From Limnohabitans sp. Bal53 (lineage in GTDB: Bacteria > Pseudomonadota > Gammaproteobacteria > Burkholderiales > Burkholderiaceae_C), in contig NZ_NESH01000002.1 in NCBI RefSeq assembly GCF_003063355.1, forward strand, positions 868,001 to 932,000: a stretch of DNA of 64,000 bases, given 5' to 3'. This document shows positions 1 through 7,756 of this stretch, one piece after another. The notes beneath the pieces are model-generated. The model had not been told where the DNA came from. It worked only from the letters and a program-made list of their open reading frames with translations, and did no database searches. Made by a program: the position numbers and the translations under genes. How positions within the stretch are numbered: position 1 is the stretch's first letter; each line of letters begins with the position of its first letter.

Positions 1-1
1 C

Positions 2-325
2 TATGCGGTGATCAGCGTGCAAAATCACAAAAACCCGGCTCAGCAGCGTTTGCTGGCCATCCGCGCCTCGAAGCTCGACGCTTACCGCTCCTTGACCGAG
101 CAGGTGTATGGCCAGCAGCTGGACGCCAGCACCACAGTGGCCGACATGACGGTGATGAGCGACACCTTTCGCGCCAAGGTCGAAGGCGTGATTTATGGGG
201 CCACCATGGTCAGCATCACACCTGTGGGTGACGACACTTACGAAACCACCTTGTCGCTGGACCAACATTTGGTGCGCGATTTGCGCGCCTTGTACCTGGG
301 TCAGATGGCTTCGCGTCGCCGCTGA
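2..325 (+). CDS. FlgP-like LPP20-family protein, 3' part only
   Basis: The reading frame is open to the left window edge, so only the C-terminal ~107 residues are visible; the internal GTG at 8 is probably not the true start. The fragment (AIRASKLDAYRSLTEQVYG, then a G-x-I-x-GA motif) resembles the LPP20 domain of FlgP, an outer-membrane-associated flagellar lipoprotein of Vibrio-type flagella. The lipobox would lie upstream and cannot be checked. An FlgT-like gene follows about 40 bp downstream, matching the flgP/flgT pairing known in Vibrio. Family membership is fairly clear; a flagellar role is inferred from the neighbours. Confidence 0.6.
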   Translation, partial: YAVISVQNHKNPAQQRLLAIRASKLDAYRSLTEQVYGQQLDASTTVADMTVMSDTFRAKVEGVIYGATMVSITPVGDDTYETTLSLDQHLVRDLRALYLGQMASRRR

Positions 326-361
326 TCGCCTCTTTCAAATCAACTCGGATTGGATGACCCC

Positions 362-1648
362 ATGCTGGCCCTTGTGAACCTGCCCCGCCCTGCCCTGCCC
401 GGCCACTGTGGCGCTGGCTTGGCTTGGCTGCGCATGAGCGCCGCCGTGGTGGGCTGTGCTCTGGTCACCACGGCGGCCGCCCAAAGCCCCAGCCCCGCCG
501 AGTTGGCGGCCAAGGCACTGGCTTCGGCCCCGGTGCAAGCGCTCTTGAGCGCCCAAGGCCAATCGGCCAAGGCGAGCGCAAAAAACCCGCAAAAAGAATA
601 CGACGCGCAGTTGGCCGCCATCCGCCAGGCGATTTTGGACGCCACGCTGGAGCGACCCACACGGGTGGTCAGCACGGCCTGGGTGGACGACAAGGGCGCT
701 TTGCATGAGAGCGCCCATTTCCACTCCGAGGCGCAGGTGCGCGGTGTGCGGGTCTTGTCTTATTTGCAAGGCGATGAGCCCGTGACCCAGGTCAGTGCCG
801 AGGTGCTGCCTTGGGGCTGGAAAGCCGTAGGGGCCAACCAAAGCTGCAAGGCCCCACCCCGGCCTTGGCGTTTGCCTTTGGGCGTGCAACTGGTGATGCC
901 CGAGGGGTTCAGCGGCCCGCAGCTGTTTGCCAGCCAGACCCTGCTGGACCTGGCCCAAGAGGCCTGGGGCCAGAACATGCAGCAGTCGCAGCGCTGGCGC
1001 ACGCACAGCGTGGCGCAGCCCGCGCCACAGTCCGACAACGCCTACCTGCGCGCCCTGACAGGCCAGACCGAGGAGCGCAGTGGCTGGATGGCCGAGATCT
1101 CGCTGCAGCCACACGCGCCGGCCGAGGCCCCTCGTTCGTGGACTGAGCGCGTGAGCCAGAGCCTGAGCGAAACCGCCCCGCCGTGGCGCTGGACGCTGAG
1201 CGTGCGCCTGGGCCAAAAGCTCAGCCCCACTGCGCGCCTGGTGCCGCAGTGGCACATTGAACAGATCGTCTCGCTTGACCCTTTGGCGCTGGTCCAAAGC
1301 CCCTCGGCTTGGGCGCAGCAGATGCAAGGACTTCTGCAAGATCGCATGCGCCAATGGGTGGCCCAACTGGACAAACTGACTGAGTGCGAGCCGGTGCAGT
1401 TCCATGTGCGTCGCCAGGGCACACCTGCGCTGGAATTGCAAGCTGGCTATGGCAGCGGCTTGCGCCCCGGTGACCGTGTTCTTTTGATGGACCCCGCCCA
1501 TGTGCCTGCCCGCATGCTGGAGCCCGGTGTGGCCCAGCACCTGGCTTTGGCCCAAGTGGTCAAGGTCGGTCCGCACCGCACCGAGCTGCAACAACTGGCC
1601 GGCCCAGCACTGGCTTCGCATGGTGCCTGGATGGCCCTGCCCTTGTGA
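362..1648 (+). CDS. FlgT-like flagellar assembly protein
   Basis: Predicted exported protein of about 428 residues. An N-terminal hydrophobic stretch with an AxA-type end (TTAAAQS, about residues 27-42) suggests a signal peptide. The segment around RQAILDATLERPTRVVS resembles the FlgT N-domain, and the C-terminal segment LQAGYGSGLRPGDRVLL resembles the small beta-barrel FlgT C-domain. In Vibrio, FlgT builds the H ring around the basal body. The start is uncertain: TTG at 350, ATG at 362 and ATG at 434 all give a plausible leader; 362 has a GGA upstream. It sits between the FlgP-like fragment and a FimV-like gene. The family call is moderate because sequence similarity in this family is weak. 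Confidence 0.55.
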   Translation: MLALVNLPRPALPGHCGAGLAWLRMSAAVVGCALVTTAAAQSPSPAELAAKALASAPVQALLSAQGQSAKASAKNPQKEYDAQLAAIRQAILDATLERPTRVVSTAWVDDKGALHESAHFHSEAQVRGVRVLSYLQGDEPVTQVSAEVLPWGWKAVGANQSCKAPPRPWRLPLGVQLVMPEGFSGPQLFASQTLLDLAQEAWGQNMQQSQRWRTHSVAQPAPQSDNAYLRALTGQTEERSGWMAEISLQPHAPAEAPRSWTERVSQSLSETAPPWRWTLSVRLGQKLSPTARLVPQWHIEQIVSLDPLALVQSPSAWAQQMQGLLQDRMRQWVAQLDKLTECEPVQFHVRRQGTPALELQAGYGSGLRPGDRVLLMDPAHVPARMLEPGVAQHLALAQVVKVGPHRTELQQLAGPALASHGAWMALPL

Positions 1649-1677
1649 GCCCGCTCAACCTGCAACAGAATGACACC

Positions 1678-2256
1678 ATGAACATTGCCGTTTTCACCCC
1701 ACATCGATTGGCCATCTGGTTGCTCGGCGGCTGCGCGCTGGCCAGCTGGAGCGCGGCGGCCTGGTCGGCCGACACCGCTGCAGCCTTGGCACTCAAGGCG
1801 CTGCTGGGTCCGCAAGCAGCGTTTCAGCAATCAGGAGGGCTGCCGCCCACGCCTGCTCACTCGGCCGGATCACATTATCCCGCTGGCGCTTCGGCCATCG
1901 GGGCTGCTTCTACGGGCTTGTCCTCGGCCTCTGGCATGGTGGGCAGCACAGTCACGGTGCAGCGCGGCGAGACGCTGGACCGTCTGATTCGCCGCACCTT
2001 ACCTGGCGTGCCTTTGCACCCCGACTTTTTGCGCAAGGCCTTTGTGAGCTTGAACCCGCGGGTCTTCCCCTCGGGATCGCCCAACAGGATGCTTGCGGGG
2101 GCCAGTATGCAAGTGCCCAGCATGGCCGCTTTGCGTCAGATGATGCTGAGCCAGCACCCCAGCTCGGCGGCTTTGCTGCAAGGCGGCGATGCACGAGCCA
2201 ACCACGCTGGCTCGGTTGATCCGAGCGATCAGCGCAGCTGGGTGCGTTTTCCCTGA
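1678..2256 (+). CDS. Secreted protein with FimV-like N-terminal domain
   Basis: Protein of about 192 residues starting with a clear signal peptide (MNIAVFTPHRLAIWLLGG, cleavage near AWSAD). A 60-residue segment in the middle (TVQRGETLDRLIRRTLPG through FVSLNP and LLAGASMQVPS-like text) matches the LysM-like pattern at the N terminus of FimV/HubP-type polar proteins. The rest is low-complexity Ala/Ser/Gly. A GTG at 1645 overlaps the stop of the preceding gene (GTGA) and would add 11 residues; the ATG at 1678 gives the better signal peptide. Because it lies inside a flagellar accessory operon, a role in the periplasmic part of the flagellum or in polar placement is inferred, not shown. Confidence 0.55.
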   Translation: MNIAVFTPHRLAIWLLGGCALASWSAAAWSADTAAALALKALLGPQAAFQQSGGLPPTPAHSAGSHYPAGASAIGAASTGLSSASGMVGSTVTVQRGETLDRLIRRTLPGVPLHPDFLRKAFVSLNPRVFPSGSPNRMLAGASMQVPSMAALRQMMLSQHPSSAALLQGGDARANHAGSVDPSDQRSWVRFP

Positions 2257-2275
2257 TCGCAGCGCAGGCCGCCGC

Positions 2276-3394
2276 ATGATCACTGGGGCTGAAACTGCCC
2301 ACCTCAGCCCCAAAACCCCGACCATTTATCTGGAGGGGCGTTTGCCCTTGGTGGTCGAGCGCACCGCCGCCGATCTGGGTTTGCGCGACGGCCAAGTGGT
2401 CCAAGCCACGGTTGAGGCGCGACTGGACCGGCTGCGACTGAACTTGCAAGAACCCGCCCAAGCCGGGCGTTTCATCGACTTGCCCAAAGACCTGCCCGCC
2501 GGACTGCGCCTGGCCTCAGGCGACACGGCCTTGTTCCGGGTGCAGTTGCAAACCGATGGCTCGATCTGGCTGCGCCCGCTGCAAGCCCAAAACGCGGCCC
2601 AAGCCGCGGCGGCCGCACCACTGGCGCAAATGCCCAACCGGCTGCAACAGCTGAGCTTTAGGCCACCAGACATGAACGCGTTGGCCATGCTGCTGCGACC
2701 GGGCGGCCTCGACAGCTTGCTGCAAGGCCTGGGCTCGGCTTCGCCAGAGATGGCTGCACTCCAGCAATGGCAACGCCTGCGCCCCAGCATGGCGCAGCTG
2801 ACCCCAGAAAAACTCCAGCAACTCATGCAGCGCAGCGGGCTGATGACCGAAGCCTTGCTGGCACAAGGACAAGGCAGTGGCGTTGTGGACCTGAAATCGG
2901 GCCTGCGTCAGTTGCTTCGCTTGCTGCAAACCACCAGCCACGAAGCCTCTGGCCGCGTGCAAGACGCCATCGACGACATCGAGTCGCGACAGCTGACTGC
3001 GGCCGAAACCGTGACAGGCCGTGAGTGGGTGCTGTCGATGATGCTGCCGTTTTCTGATGCCGAGCCCGTGGCCCTGCGCTTTGTGCGCGGCCGCCGCCAA
3101 CCAGGTGAAGAAAAAGCACCCCTGGTCATCCATCTGCACACACGCAACCGCGACTTGGGCGAAGTCTGGTTGCAAACCCGCATCAGCGGTGAGACCGAGG
3201 TCGACATGGTCATGTGGGCGCTGCGCGAGGACGTGGTCAAACGCGCCCGTGACCTGTCGCCCAACCTGGCCGAAGAACTCGACAGTGCGGGCCTGAACAT
3301 GACCCGGCTGCAAGTCATCCACGGCCCCGGCCCGAGCGAACCCATGCCTTGGAACACCCCCGAGACCGGCAGCTTGCTGGATGTCAAAACATGA
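2276..3394 (+). CDS. FliK-like hook-length control protein
   Basis: About 372 residues with no signal peptide. The C-terminal ~130 residues (EWVLSMMLPF, PLVIHLHTRNRDLGEVWLQT, then an alternating hydrophobic segment) look like the Flg_hook domain of FliK, which talks to FlhB to switch export from rod/hook to filament substrates. The N-terminal region is Gln/Leu/Ala-rich, as in FliK proteins. The ATG at 2276 comes 20 bp after the previous stop. The 3' end overlaps the next gene (ATGA at 3391), which encodes an FlhB C-domain homologue. A canonical fliK may exist elsewhere, so this could be a second, specialised copy. Confidence 0.6.
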   Translation: MITGAETAHLSPKTPTIYLEGRLPLVVERTAADLGLRDGQVVQATVEARLDRLRLNLQEPAQAGRFIDLPKDLPAGLRLASGDTALFRVQLQTDGSIWLRPLQAQNAAQAAAAAPLAQMPNRLQQLSFRPPDMNALAMLLRPGGLDSLLQGLGSASPEMAALQQWQRLRPSMAQLTPEKLQQLMQRSGLMTEALLAQGQGSGVVDLKSGLRQLLRLLQTTSHEASGRVQDAIDDIESRQLTAAETVTGREWVLSMMLPFSDAEPVALRFVRGRRQPGEEKAPLVIHLHTRNRDLGEVWLQTRISGETEVDMVMWALREDVVKRARDLSPNLAEELDSAGLNMTRLQVIHGPGPSEPMPWNTPETGSLLDVKT

Positions 3395-3666
3395 AAGCAC
3401 CGCTCAAGGAAGCGATTGCCCTGGAGTACGGCAAGCGCAAAACCCCCATCATCAGCGCCAAAGGCGAGGACGAACTGGCCCAACGCATCATCGACGAGGC
3501 TCAGCGCCACGGCGTGTATGTGGCCGAAGACCCCCAGCTGCTGGCCCTGCTCAGCCGCATCGATCTGGACAAGGAAATCCCCCCCGAGCTCTACACCGCC
3601 GTGGCGGTGATCCTGTCGTGGGTGTATTGGCTCAAGGGCATGCGACCAGGCGACGAGAAAATATGA
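3391..3666 (+). CDS. FlhB C-terminal-domain homologue (FlhX type)
   Basis: A 91-residue soluble protein that aligns with the part of FlhB after the NPTH autocleavage site. It has the KxPxIxAKGxDELAxRI core, the HGVYVAEDPxLxxLL strand and the ending EIPPELYTAVAVILSWVYWL. It has no transmembrane segments and no NPTH motif of its own. Such stand-alone FlhB-C domains (FlhX, YlqH) are known and can replace the cleaved FlhB domain in Helicobacter. Its start overlaps the stop of the FliK-like gene (ATGA), so the two are probably translationally coupled and may form an export-switch pair. Confidence 0.8.
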   Translation: MKAPLKEAIALEYGKRKTPIISAKGEDELAQRIIDEAQRHGVYVAEDPQLLALLSRIDLDKEIPPELYTAVAVILSWVYWLKGMRPGDEKI

Positions 3667-3748
3667 ACTTTTCGTTCACCCTGCTCAAAGCACAGTAAAG
3701 GCAAAGAGTTGATCAACAAGCATGTAATGGGCGTTGTCGATACCTTGC

Positions 3749-3766
3749 GGTCCGAGGGCCTTTTTT
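3749..3766 (+). terminator. Weak intrinsic terminator candidate
   Basis: A short GC stem (GGTC / GGCC with loop CGAG) is followed directly by six T residues. It lies 80 bp after the FlhX-type gene, in the gap between that gene and the converging flgN. The stem is only four pairs including one G-T, so the call is tentative. Nothing else recognisable was seen in 3667-3855. Confidence 0.3.
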
Positions 3767-3855
3767 ATGAAGCGATATTTTTAAGCGGCGCCATTGGGCC
3801 TATCGAACCTGAAGTCCGGCACCGGCCAGACCCAGACAGACGCCGGGGTGGCCGA

Positions 3856-4293
3856 TCAGGCGTCCAAAAAGGGACTGATGCTGTGGCGGCGTGAAACTTG
3901 ACCGAGGCGGTCATAGAGGTCGATGGTGGAGGCCGACTCACCTTGAAGAGCTTGCAAGGCGCCCTTGACGGCTTGCAATTGACGCTGAAGCAACTGGATG
4001 TTGCGCAAGTGGTCTTGTTTGCACTGCAGCAGCGGAGGTTGCAGGTTTTGCCACGGCACCGGCACGGGGTCTTGAGCTGTGGCCCATTGGGCGACTTGGG
4101 CCAGTCGCTGCAAAAGCTGGTTTCTTTCGTCTTGTAAGGTTTCAAAACCCGCCATATCGCGGGTTTTGAGCATTTCAAATTCTTGCGCAAGCAACTCACC
4201 CAGGCGAGCCGTATCTTGGGCTGCTTCGGCAAACACGGCATCCAAGCTGCCGTCATGGGCAGGGATCGCGTGGGTTGGCGGGATGAGGCTCAT
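3856..4293 (-). CDS. flgN: FlgN flagellar export chaperone
   Basis: A 145-residue all-helical protein. Heptad-like runs (LLAQEFEMLKTRDMAGFETL, then DERNQLLQRLAQ) are typical of FlgN, the cytoplasmic chaperone that keeps FlgK and FlgL competent for export. It lies 7 bp downstream of flgM on the minus strand, the common flgA-flgM-flgN order, and probably shares the sigma-28-like promoter at 4658-4684. Size and context both fit. Confidence 0.85.
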   Translation of the reverse strand: MSLIPPTHAIPAHDGSLDAVFAEAAQDTARLGELLAQEFEMLKTRDMAGFETLQDERNQLLQRLAQVAQWATAQDPVPVPWQNLQPPLLQCKQDHLRNIQLLQRQLQAVKGALQALQGESASTIDLYDRLGQVSRRHSISPFLDA

Positions 4294-4300
4294 GCCAGAT

Positions 4301-4603
4301 TTATTCCTTGATCATTTTTTCGATGGCCAAGAAGTTTTCAGCGATTCGGCGCGAATCCAAGGGGTATTGACCCTGTTGAATGGCGAGCTTGATGGCCTCG
4401 ACTTTGGCCCGGTCGAATTCTGGCTCTTGCATGGCTTTTTGCGCAACGGCGCTCAGTTTGACTTCGTCGGTCTGGGGCGCCAGGGCCTTGGTCAGGCCTT
4501 CTGGCGCAGCGTCAGACGTGCGCTCTTGAGCCTTCGCAGCCGCTTGGCGATTGGACGAGTCCATTTGGGCAACCCGGCGAAAACTAGAGATGGGATCAGT
4601 CAT
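4301..4603 (-). CDS. flgM: FlgM anti-sigma-28 factor
   Basis: A 100-residue protein. The C-terminal half (DEVKLSAVAQKAM, then RAKVEAIKLAIQQGQYPLD and RRIAENFLAIE) is the FlgM signature that binds FliA. The N-terminal half is polar and unstructured-looking, as expected for a protein exported through the flagellar apparatus. FlgM holds sigma-28 inactive until hook completion. It is followed by flgN after 7 bp and preceded by a sigma-28-like promoter, which would give the usual negative feedback loop. Confidence 0.93.
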   Translation of the reverse strand: MTDPISSFRRVAQMDSSNRQAAAKAQERTSDAAPEGLTKALAPQTDEVKLSAVAQKAMQEPEFDRAKVEAIKLAIQQGQYPLDSRRIAENFLAIEKMIKE

Positions 4604-4657
4604 GATGGTTCTCTTTTCTGGTCTCTTATCAATGAGCTGAGACCTTGCTCGTATTCA

Positions 4658-4684
4658 GAATCGACAGCTGATTCTAGAACTTGA
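4658..4684 (-). promoter_or_regulatory. Sigma-28 (FliA)-type promoter for flgM-flgN
   Basis: Read on the minus strand: TCAAGTTC, an 11-nt spacer, then GTCGATTC. This matches the TAAAGTTT-N11-GCCGATAA pattern at 6/8 and 5/8 positions with correct spacing. It lies 55 bp upstream of the flgM start codon. The match was made by eye only. Confidence 0.55.
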
Positions 4685-4727
4685 GCCCAACAGGTCATTA
4701 TTTTCATGAATTTCATGATCTGGTGTT

Positions 4728-5534
4728 TCAAAGGCCTTGAACCTGGTTCGGGCCTTTGACCAATCCTGTAAGCATACGCCCAGAATCGCGGTTTTTGAGC
4801 TTGATTTGCTCGCCATAGCGACCATCTTGCTGGGCTTCTACGCGGGCCGAAATCTGAAAGCCTTGGGCTTGTCCGATCGACATCAGCACCATTTGCCCCC
4901 TTTTGACCAAGATGGTCGGCCGAATGTCTTGGCTGCGCAGCGGTGTGTCGGGGCGCACATCGCGCACCACCTCAGCGTGCAACACTTGGGAGACTTGTTC
5001 AAGCACATTGACTGGCACACCCGATGTATCGACCTCGGCCAGCCGAACATGAGCCGGCGTCAAAGTCATGCCGCGCTGCAAAGGAACCGCAGCCACCAGA
5101 ACCTGGCGTTTTTCCACCGGGGCAGGTTCAGCCTTGGCCGTTGCGGCGGTGGCCGCACGTCCGCTCACGGACACGCGCACAAACAGCTGCCACATCGGCT
5201 GGGCACAACGCACTCGGATCGTGTCGGGACTGGCAAAAGGCAGGTCCATGGACAAGGGGTTGGCGCAGGCCTTGACTTGCAGGCGTGGGTCCATCGGGGC
5301 GAGCACCACCGATTCGGCGGGCACAGATTGGGTTTGCACCACCCAGTCAACCACGGCTTTTTGCATTGTCGCGGCAGGCGTGGCCGGGGCCGCCGCCAAG
5401 GCAGACGCGCTGCTCAAACAGAAAACCGCTCCGAACCAAAGGCCACGAATGGTGAGCTGATCCAGAAGTCGGCACAGCATTTGCATGGAAGGTTTCATAA
5501 GTGTGGAAGTTTTGACAGTGTTCATCATTTCCAT
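4728..5534 (-). CDS. flgA: FlgA, P-ring assembly chaperone
   Basis: About 268 residues. A signal peptide (LWFGAVFCLSSASALAAAP) leads into a periplasmic protein with the SAF/ChapFlgA C-terminal region (VPLQRGMTLTPAHVRLAEVD, then TPLRSQDIRPTILVKRGQMV and the ending SGRMLTGLVKGPNQVQ). FlgA binds FlgI and promotes P-ring formation. Several in-frame ATGs occur near the 5' end (5534, 5528, 5525, 5498); no ribosome site clearly decides between them. It is divergent from the transglycosylase-like gene with only 47 bp between, and lies upstream of flgM on the same strand. Confidence 0.9.
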   Translation of the reverse strand: MEMMNTVKTSTLMKPSMQMLCRLLDQLTIRGLWFGAVFCLSSASALAAAPATPAATMQKAVVDWVVQTQSVPAESVVLAPMDPRLQVKACANPLSMDLPFASPDTIRVRCAQPMWQLFVRVSVSGRAATAATAKAEPAPVEKRQVLVAAVPLQRGMTLTPAHVRLAEVDTSGVPVNVLEQVSQVLHAEVVRDVRPDTPLRSQDIRPTILVKRGQMVLMSIGQAQGFQISARVEAQQDGRYGEQIKLKNRDSGRMLTGLVKGPNQVQGL

Positions 5535-5581
5535 CTACCAAGCAAAAACGAGACCAGCCCACTGAAATACCCGCTTGTGAC

Positions 5582-6718
5582 ATGAGCAACCTGTTGAGCC
5601 CCTTGCCCAGCCTGCCCGCGCTGAGCCCCACTGCCCCATCGGGCAGCGGGGCGCTGCTGCATGCGTCAGGCCGCTCAGGGGCCTTCGGCCAAATGCTGGC
5701 CGATGTGGCCATCCGCAGTGGCACGGTGCAAGCACAGGAAGGTGACACCTTGATTGGTCTGGTCAAGGCCCATTACCGACAAAACCAGCAGCCGATCACC
5801 GAGCAGCAGGCCATGCGCCTGGCCCACCAAATAGCCGCGCGCAACCAAATTGGTGACCCGAACCTGATCCTGACCGGTCAAAAAATTGATTTCTCCAGCC
5901 TGCAAATGCCTGCCCTGGCCCGCAGCGAGTCCGCCGGACCACTGGACTTGAACCCGCGCAACGCACGCTCGGTCGCGCAACTGGCCAGCCCTGCCCCCCT
6001 GACGGCCAATGCCTTGGCCAGCCGCCCTGTGGCCTGGACCCGCGCCCCAGATGCATCGGGTCAGCACCCAGTGCTGGACAAAACGCTGGAACGGGCCGTG
6101 GCCAAGGGCTTTGTCCCGGCGGCCGAAGTGAGCGCCGTGAAGGACAGGATCCTGGCCTTGGCCGACCGCTTCAACTTTCAACCTGACGACTTTGCACGCC
6201 TGAGCCTCATGGAGAGCGGCGGCATGAACCCCCAAGCCAGCAATGGCAACTGCCACGGCATCATCCAGTTTTGTGATGGACCCAACCGCGGGGCCGCCTC
6301 TGTGGGCCTCAAGGACAACCCGCGTGCGATTTTGGGTATGGGCCTGTTGCAGCAACTGGACTTGGTGGACCGCTACTTCTCGCAAGCCGGTCTGCGCGTC
6401 AAAGGCCCACCTGTCGGGTTGGATGATTTGTACCTCACCGTGCTGACCCCAGCCGCCCGCCAAGAAACCCGGCCCGATGCGCCTTTGCCGATTGCCGGAC
6501 CCCAGGCCCGCTACCTCCATGTGGGGCAAGACACGCGCGGCCCCATCACGCGCAACTCCATTTTGGCCGGGCTGCACAACCTGACCAACGCCCTGCTGCC
6601 CCCCCGAGCCGCCACAGCCGCCACAACCGCCACAACCGCCGTCGGCTCTGCGGGCAAAGGCAACTTGACCCGTCTGTACGACGAAGTGGCCAGCACTCTG
6701 CCCACGGCCTTGCGCTGA
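5582..6718 (+). CDS. LysM plus lytic-transglycosylase-like protein
   Basis: A 378-residue protein without an obvious signal peptide. Residues ~48-105 (AQEGDTLIGLVKAHY through NLILTGQKIDF) look like a LysM peptidoglycan-binding unit. Residues ~183-260 look like a Slt fold: DDFARLSLMESGGMNPQASN places Glu211 where the catalytic Glu of lytic transglycosylases sits, followed by CHGIIQF in place of GLMQ. The C-terminal tail has an Ala/Thr repeat (near 340-355). FlgJ in this locus lacks a muramidase domain, so this protein may provide local wall hydrolysis for rod passage, as SltF does in Rhodobacter. Catalytic activity is not proven; the ring after Glu211 is divergent. Confidence 0.6.
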   Translation: MSNLLSPLPSLPALSPTAPSGSGALLHASGRSGAFGQMLADVAIRSGTVQAQEGDTLIGLVKAHYRQNQQPITEQQAMRLAHQIAARNQIGDPNLILTGQKIDFSSLQMPALARSESAGPLDLNPRNARSVAQLASPAPLTANALASRPVAWTRAPDASGQHPVLDKTLERAVAKGFVPAAEVSAVKDRILALADRFNFQPDDFARLSLMESGGMNPQASNGNCHGIIQFCDGPNRGAASVGLKDNPRAILGMGLLQQLDLVDRYFSQAGLRVKGPPVGLDDLYLTVLTPAARQETRPDAPLPIAGPQARYLHVGQDTRGPITRNSILAGLHNLTNALLPPRAATAATTATTAVGSAGKGNLTRLYDEVASTLPTALR

Positions 6719-6819
6719 GCATCGGCAAATTTTGGCCGCAGCACATTGCCGCTGACGGCAAATTGCCGCTCCCCCCGGCAAGCGGGATGGGGCTTACCCC
6801 CAAAGCGTTCAGATTCAAC

Positions 6820-6835
6820 TGGCACGGCTTTTGCT
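6820..6835 (+). promoter_or_regulatory. Sigma-54 (RpoN) promoter for flgB operon
   Basis: The sequence TGGCACGGCTTTTGCT matches the -24/-12 consensus TGGCACGNNNNTTGCW at every defined position. It lies 89 bp upstream of the flgB ATG in a 206-bp gap with no gene. It is the only perfect match noticed in the window. It implies RpoN and an enhancer-binding protein (FlrC/FleQ type) drive the rod-hook genes. Confidence 0.88.
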
Positions 6836-6924
6836 GCTATCGACCACAAGCCGCTCAACTTGAGCCCCTTTCGTCAAAAAGTTGACGATCCTTGTCCCTT
6901 CAACCCGCGACCACAGGAGTCCAG

Positions 6925-7314
6925 ATGAATTTGTTGAACCAGGCACTCGGCGTGCACGAACAAGCTTTGCAAGTCAAAAGCCGCCGCCTTGAAGTGTTGG
7001 CGCAAAACATCGCCAACGCGGACACGCCGCACTACAAAGCGCGGGACATTGACTTCAAGGCCGTGATGAAAGAGACGCAACACCAAGAAAGCGCCATGAA
7101 GACCACCAGCCAAGGGCATTTTGCGGTGGGCCAGGGGCTCGACGCCGATGGCATGCGTTACCGCACCCCATTCAACACCGCCTTTGACGGCAACACGGTT
7201 GAGATGAGCGTCGAACAAGCCCAGTACGGTAAAGCCGCCGCCGACTACCAGGCCACGCTGAACTTTCTGGAAAGCCGCGTGAGCAGCGTGCGCAAAGCCC
7301 TTAGAGGAGACTGA
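6925..7314 (+). CDS. flgB: FlgB, proximal rod protein
   Basis: A 129-residue rod protein with the N-terminal flagellar motif VLAQNIANADTPHYKARDIDF and the rod C-terminal helix (AADYQATLNFLESRVSSVRKAL). The ATG at 6925 has an AGGAG-type site just upstream (CACAGGAGTCCAG); earlier in-frame starts lack one. It is the first gene of the flgBCDEFGHIJKL run and lies downstream of the sigma-54 promoter. FlgB forms the base of the rod against FliE/MS-ring. Confidence 0.95.
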   Translation: MNLLNQALGVHEQALQVKSRRLEVLAQNIANADTPHYKARDIDFKAVMKETQHQESAMKTTSQGHFAVGQGLDADGMRYRTPFNTAFDGNTVEMSVEQAQYGKAAADYQATLNFLESRVSSVRKALRGD

Positions 7315-7316
7315 CC

Positions 7317-7742
7317 ATGGCCATGGACAATATTTTTGGCATTGCGGGCACGGCGCTCAACGCGCAGCTCACCCGCATGAACGCCACCGCTTCCAACCTG
7401 GCCAACGCAGGCACGGTGTCCACCAACGAGCAAGACGCTTTTCGCGCCAAACGCCCGGTGTTCAAAGCTTTGGTTGACGAGCAGATGACACACAACGGGG
7501 CGCCCTACGTAGGCGGCGTGAAGATTGATCGCATGGCCGACGACGCCTCTCCACCGCGCCGCGTCTCAGACCCCAAAAACCCCTTAGCCGACAAGGACGG
7601 TTATGTCTACCAATCGAACGTGAGCGAAGTCACCGAGATGGTCGAGATGATGGCCGCCGCACGCTCCTACCAAAACAACGTCGAAGTGATCAACACGGCG
7701 CGTCAACTGATGATGCGCACGCTGGACATCTCCAAGGCCTGA
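7317..7742 (+). CDS. flgC: FlgC, proximal rod protein
   Basis: A 141-residue protein with the rod N-terminus (GTALNAQLTRMNATASNLANA) and the C-terminal SNVSEVTEMVEMMAAARSYQNNVEVINT helix pattern shared by rod proteins. It follows flgB by 2 bp with a strong AGAGGAG ribosome site; the start may be 7317 or the second ATG at 7323. It assembles with FlgB and FlgF into the proximal rod. Confidence 0.95.
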   Translation: MAMDNIFGIAGTALNAQLTRMNATASNLANAGTVSTNEQDAFRAKRPVFKALVDEQMTHNGAPYVGGVKIDRMADDASPPRRVSDPKNPLADKDGYVYQSNVSEVTEMVEMMAAARSYQNNVEVINTARQLMMRTLDISKA

Positions 7743-7756
7743 CCTGAAAGCAACCC

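Noticed and set aside
335..1621. Long open frame antisense to the FlgT-like gene
   Set aside because: Composition is Arg/His/Gln-rich with no domain match; typical of a GC-rich shadow frame.
3709..3894. Short open frame between the FlhX-type gene and flgN
   Set aside because: No ribosome site, no similarity, Arg-rich end; overlaps the flgN 3' end.
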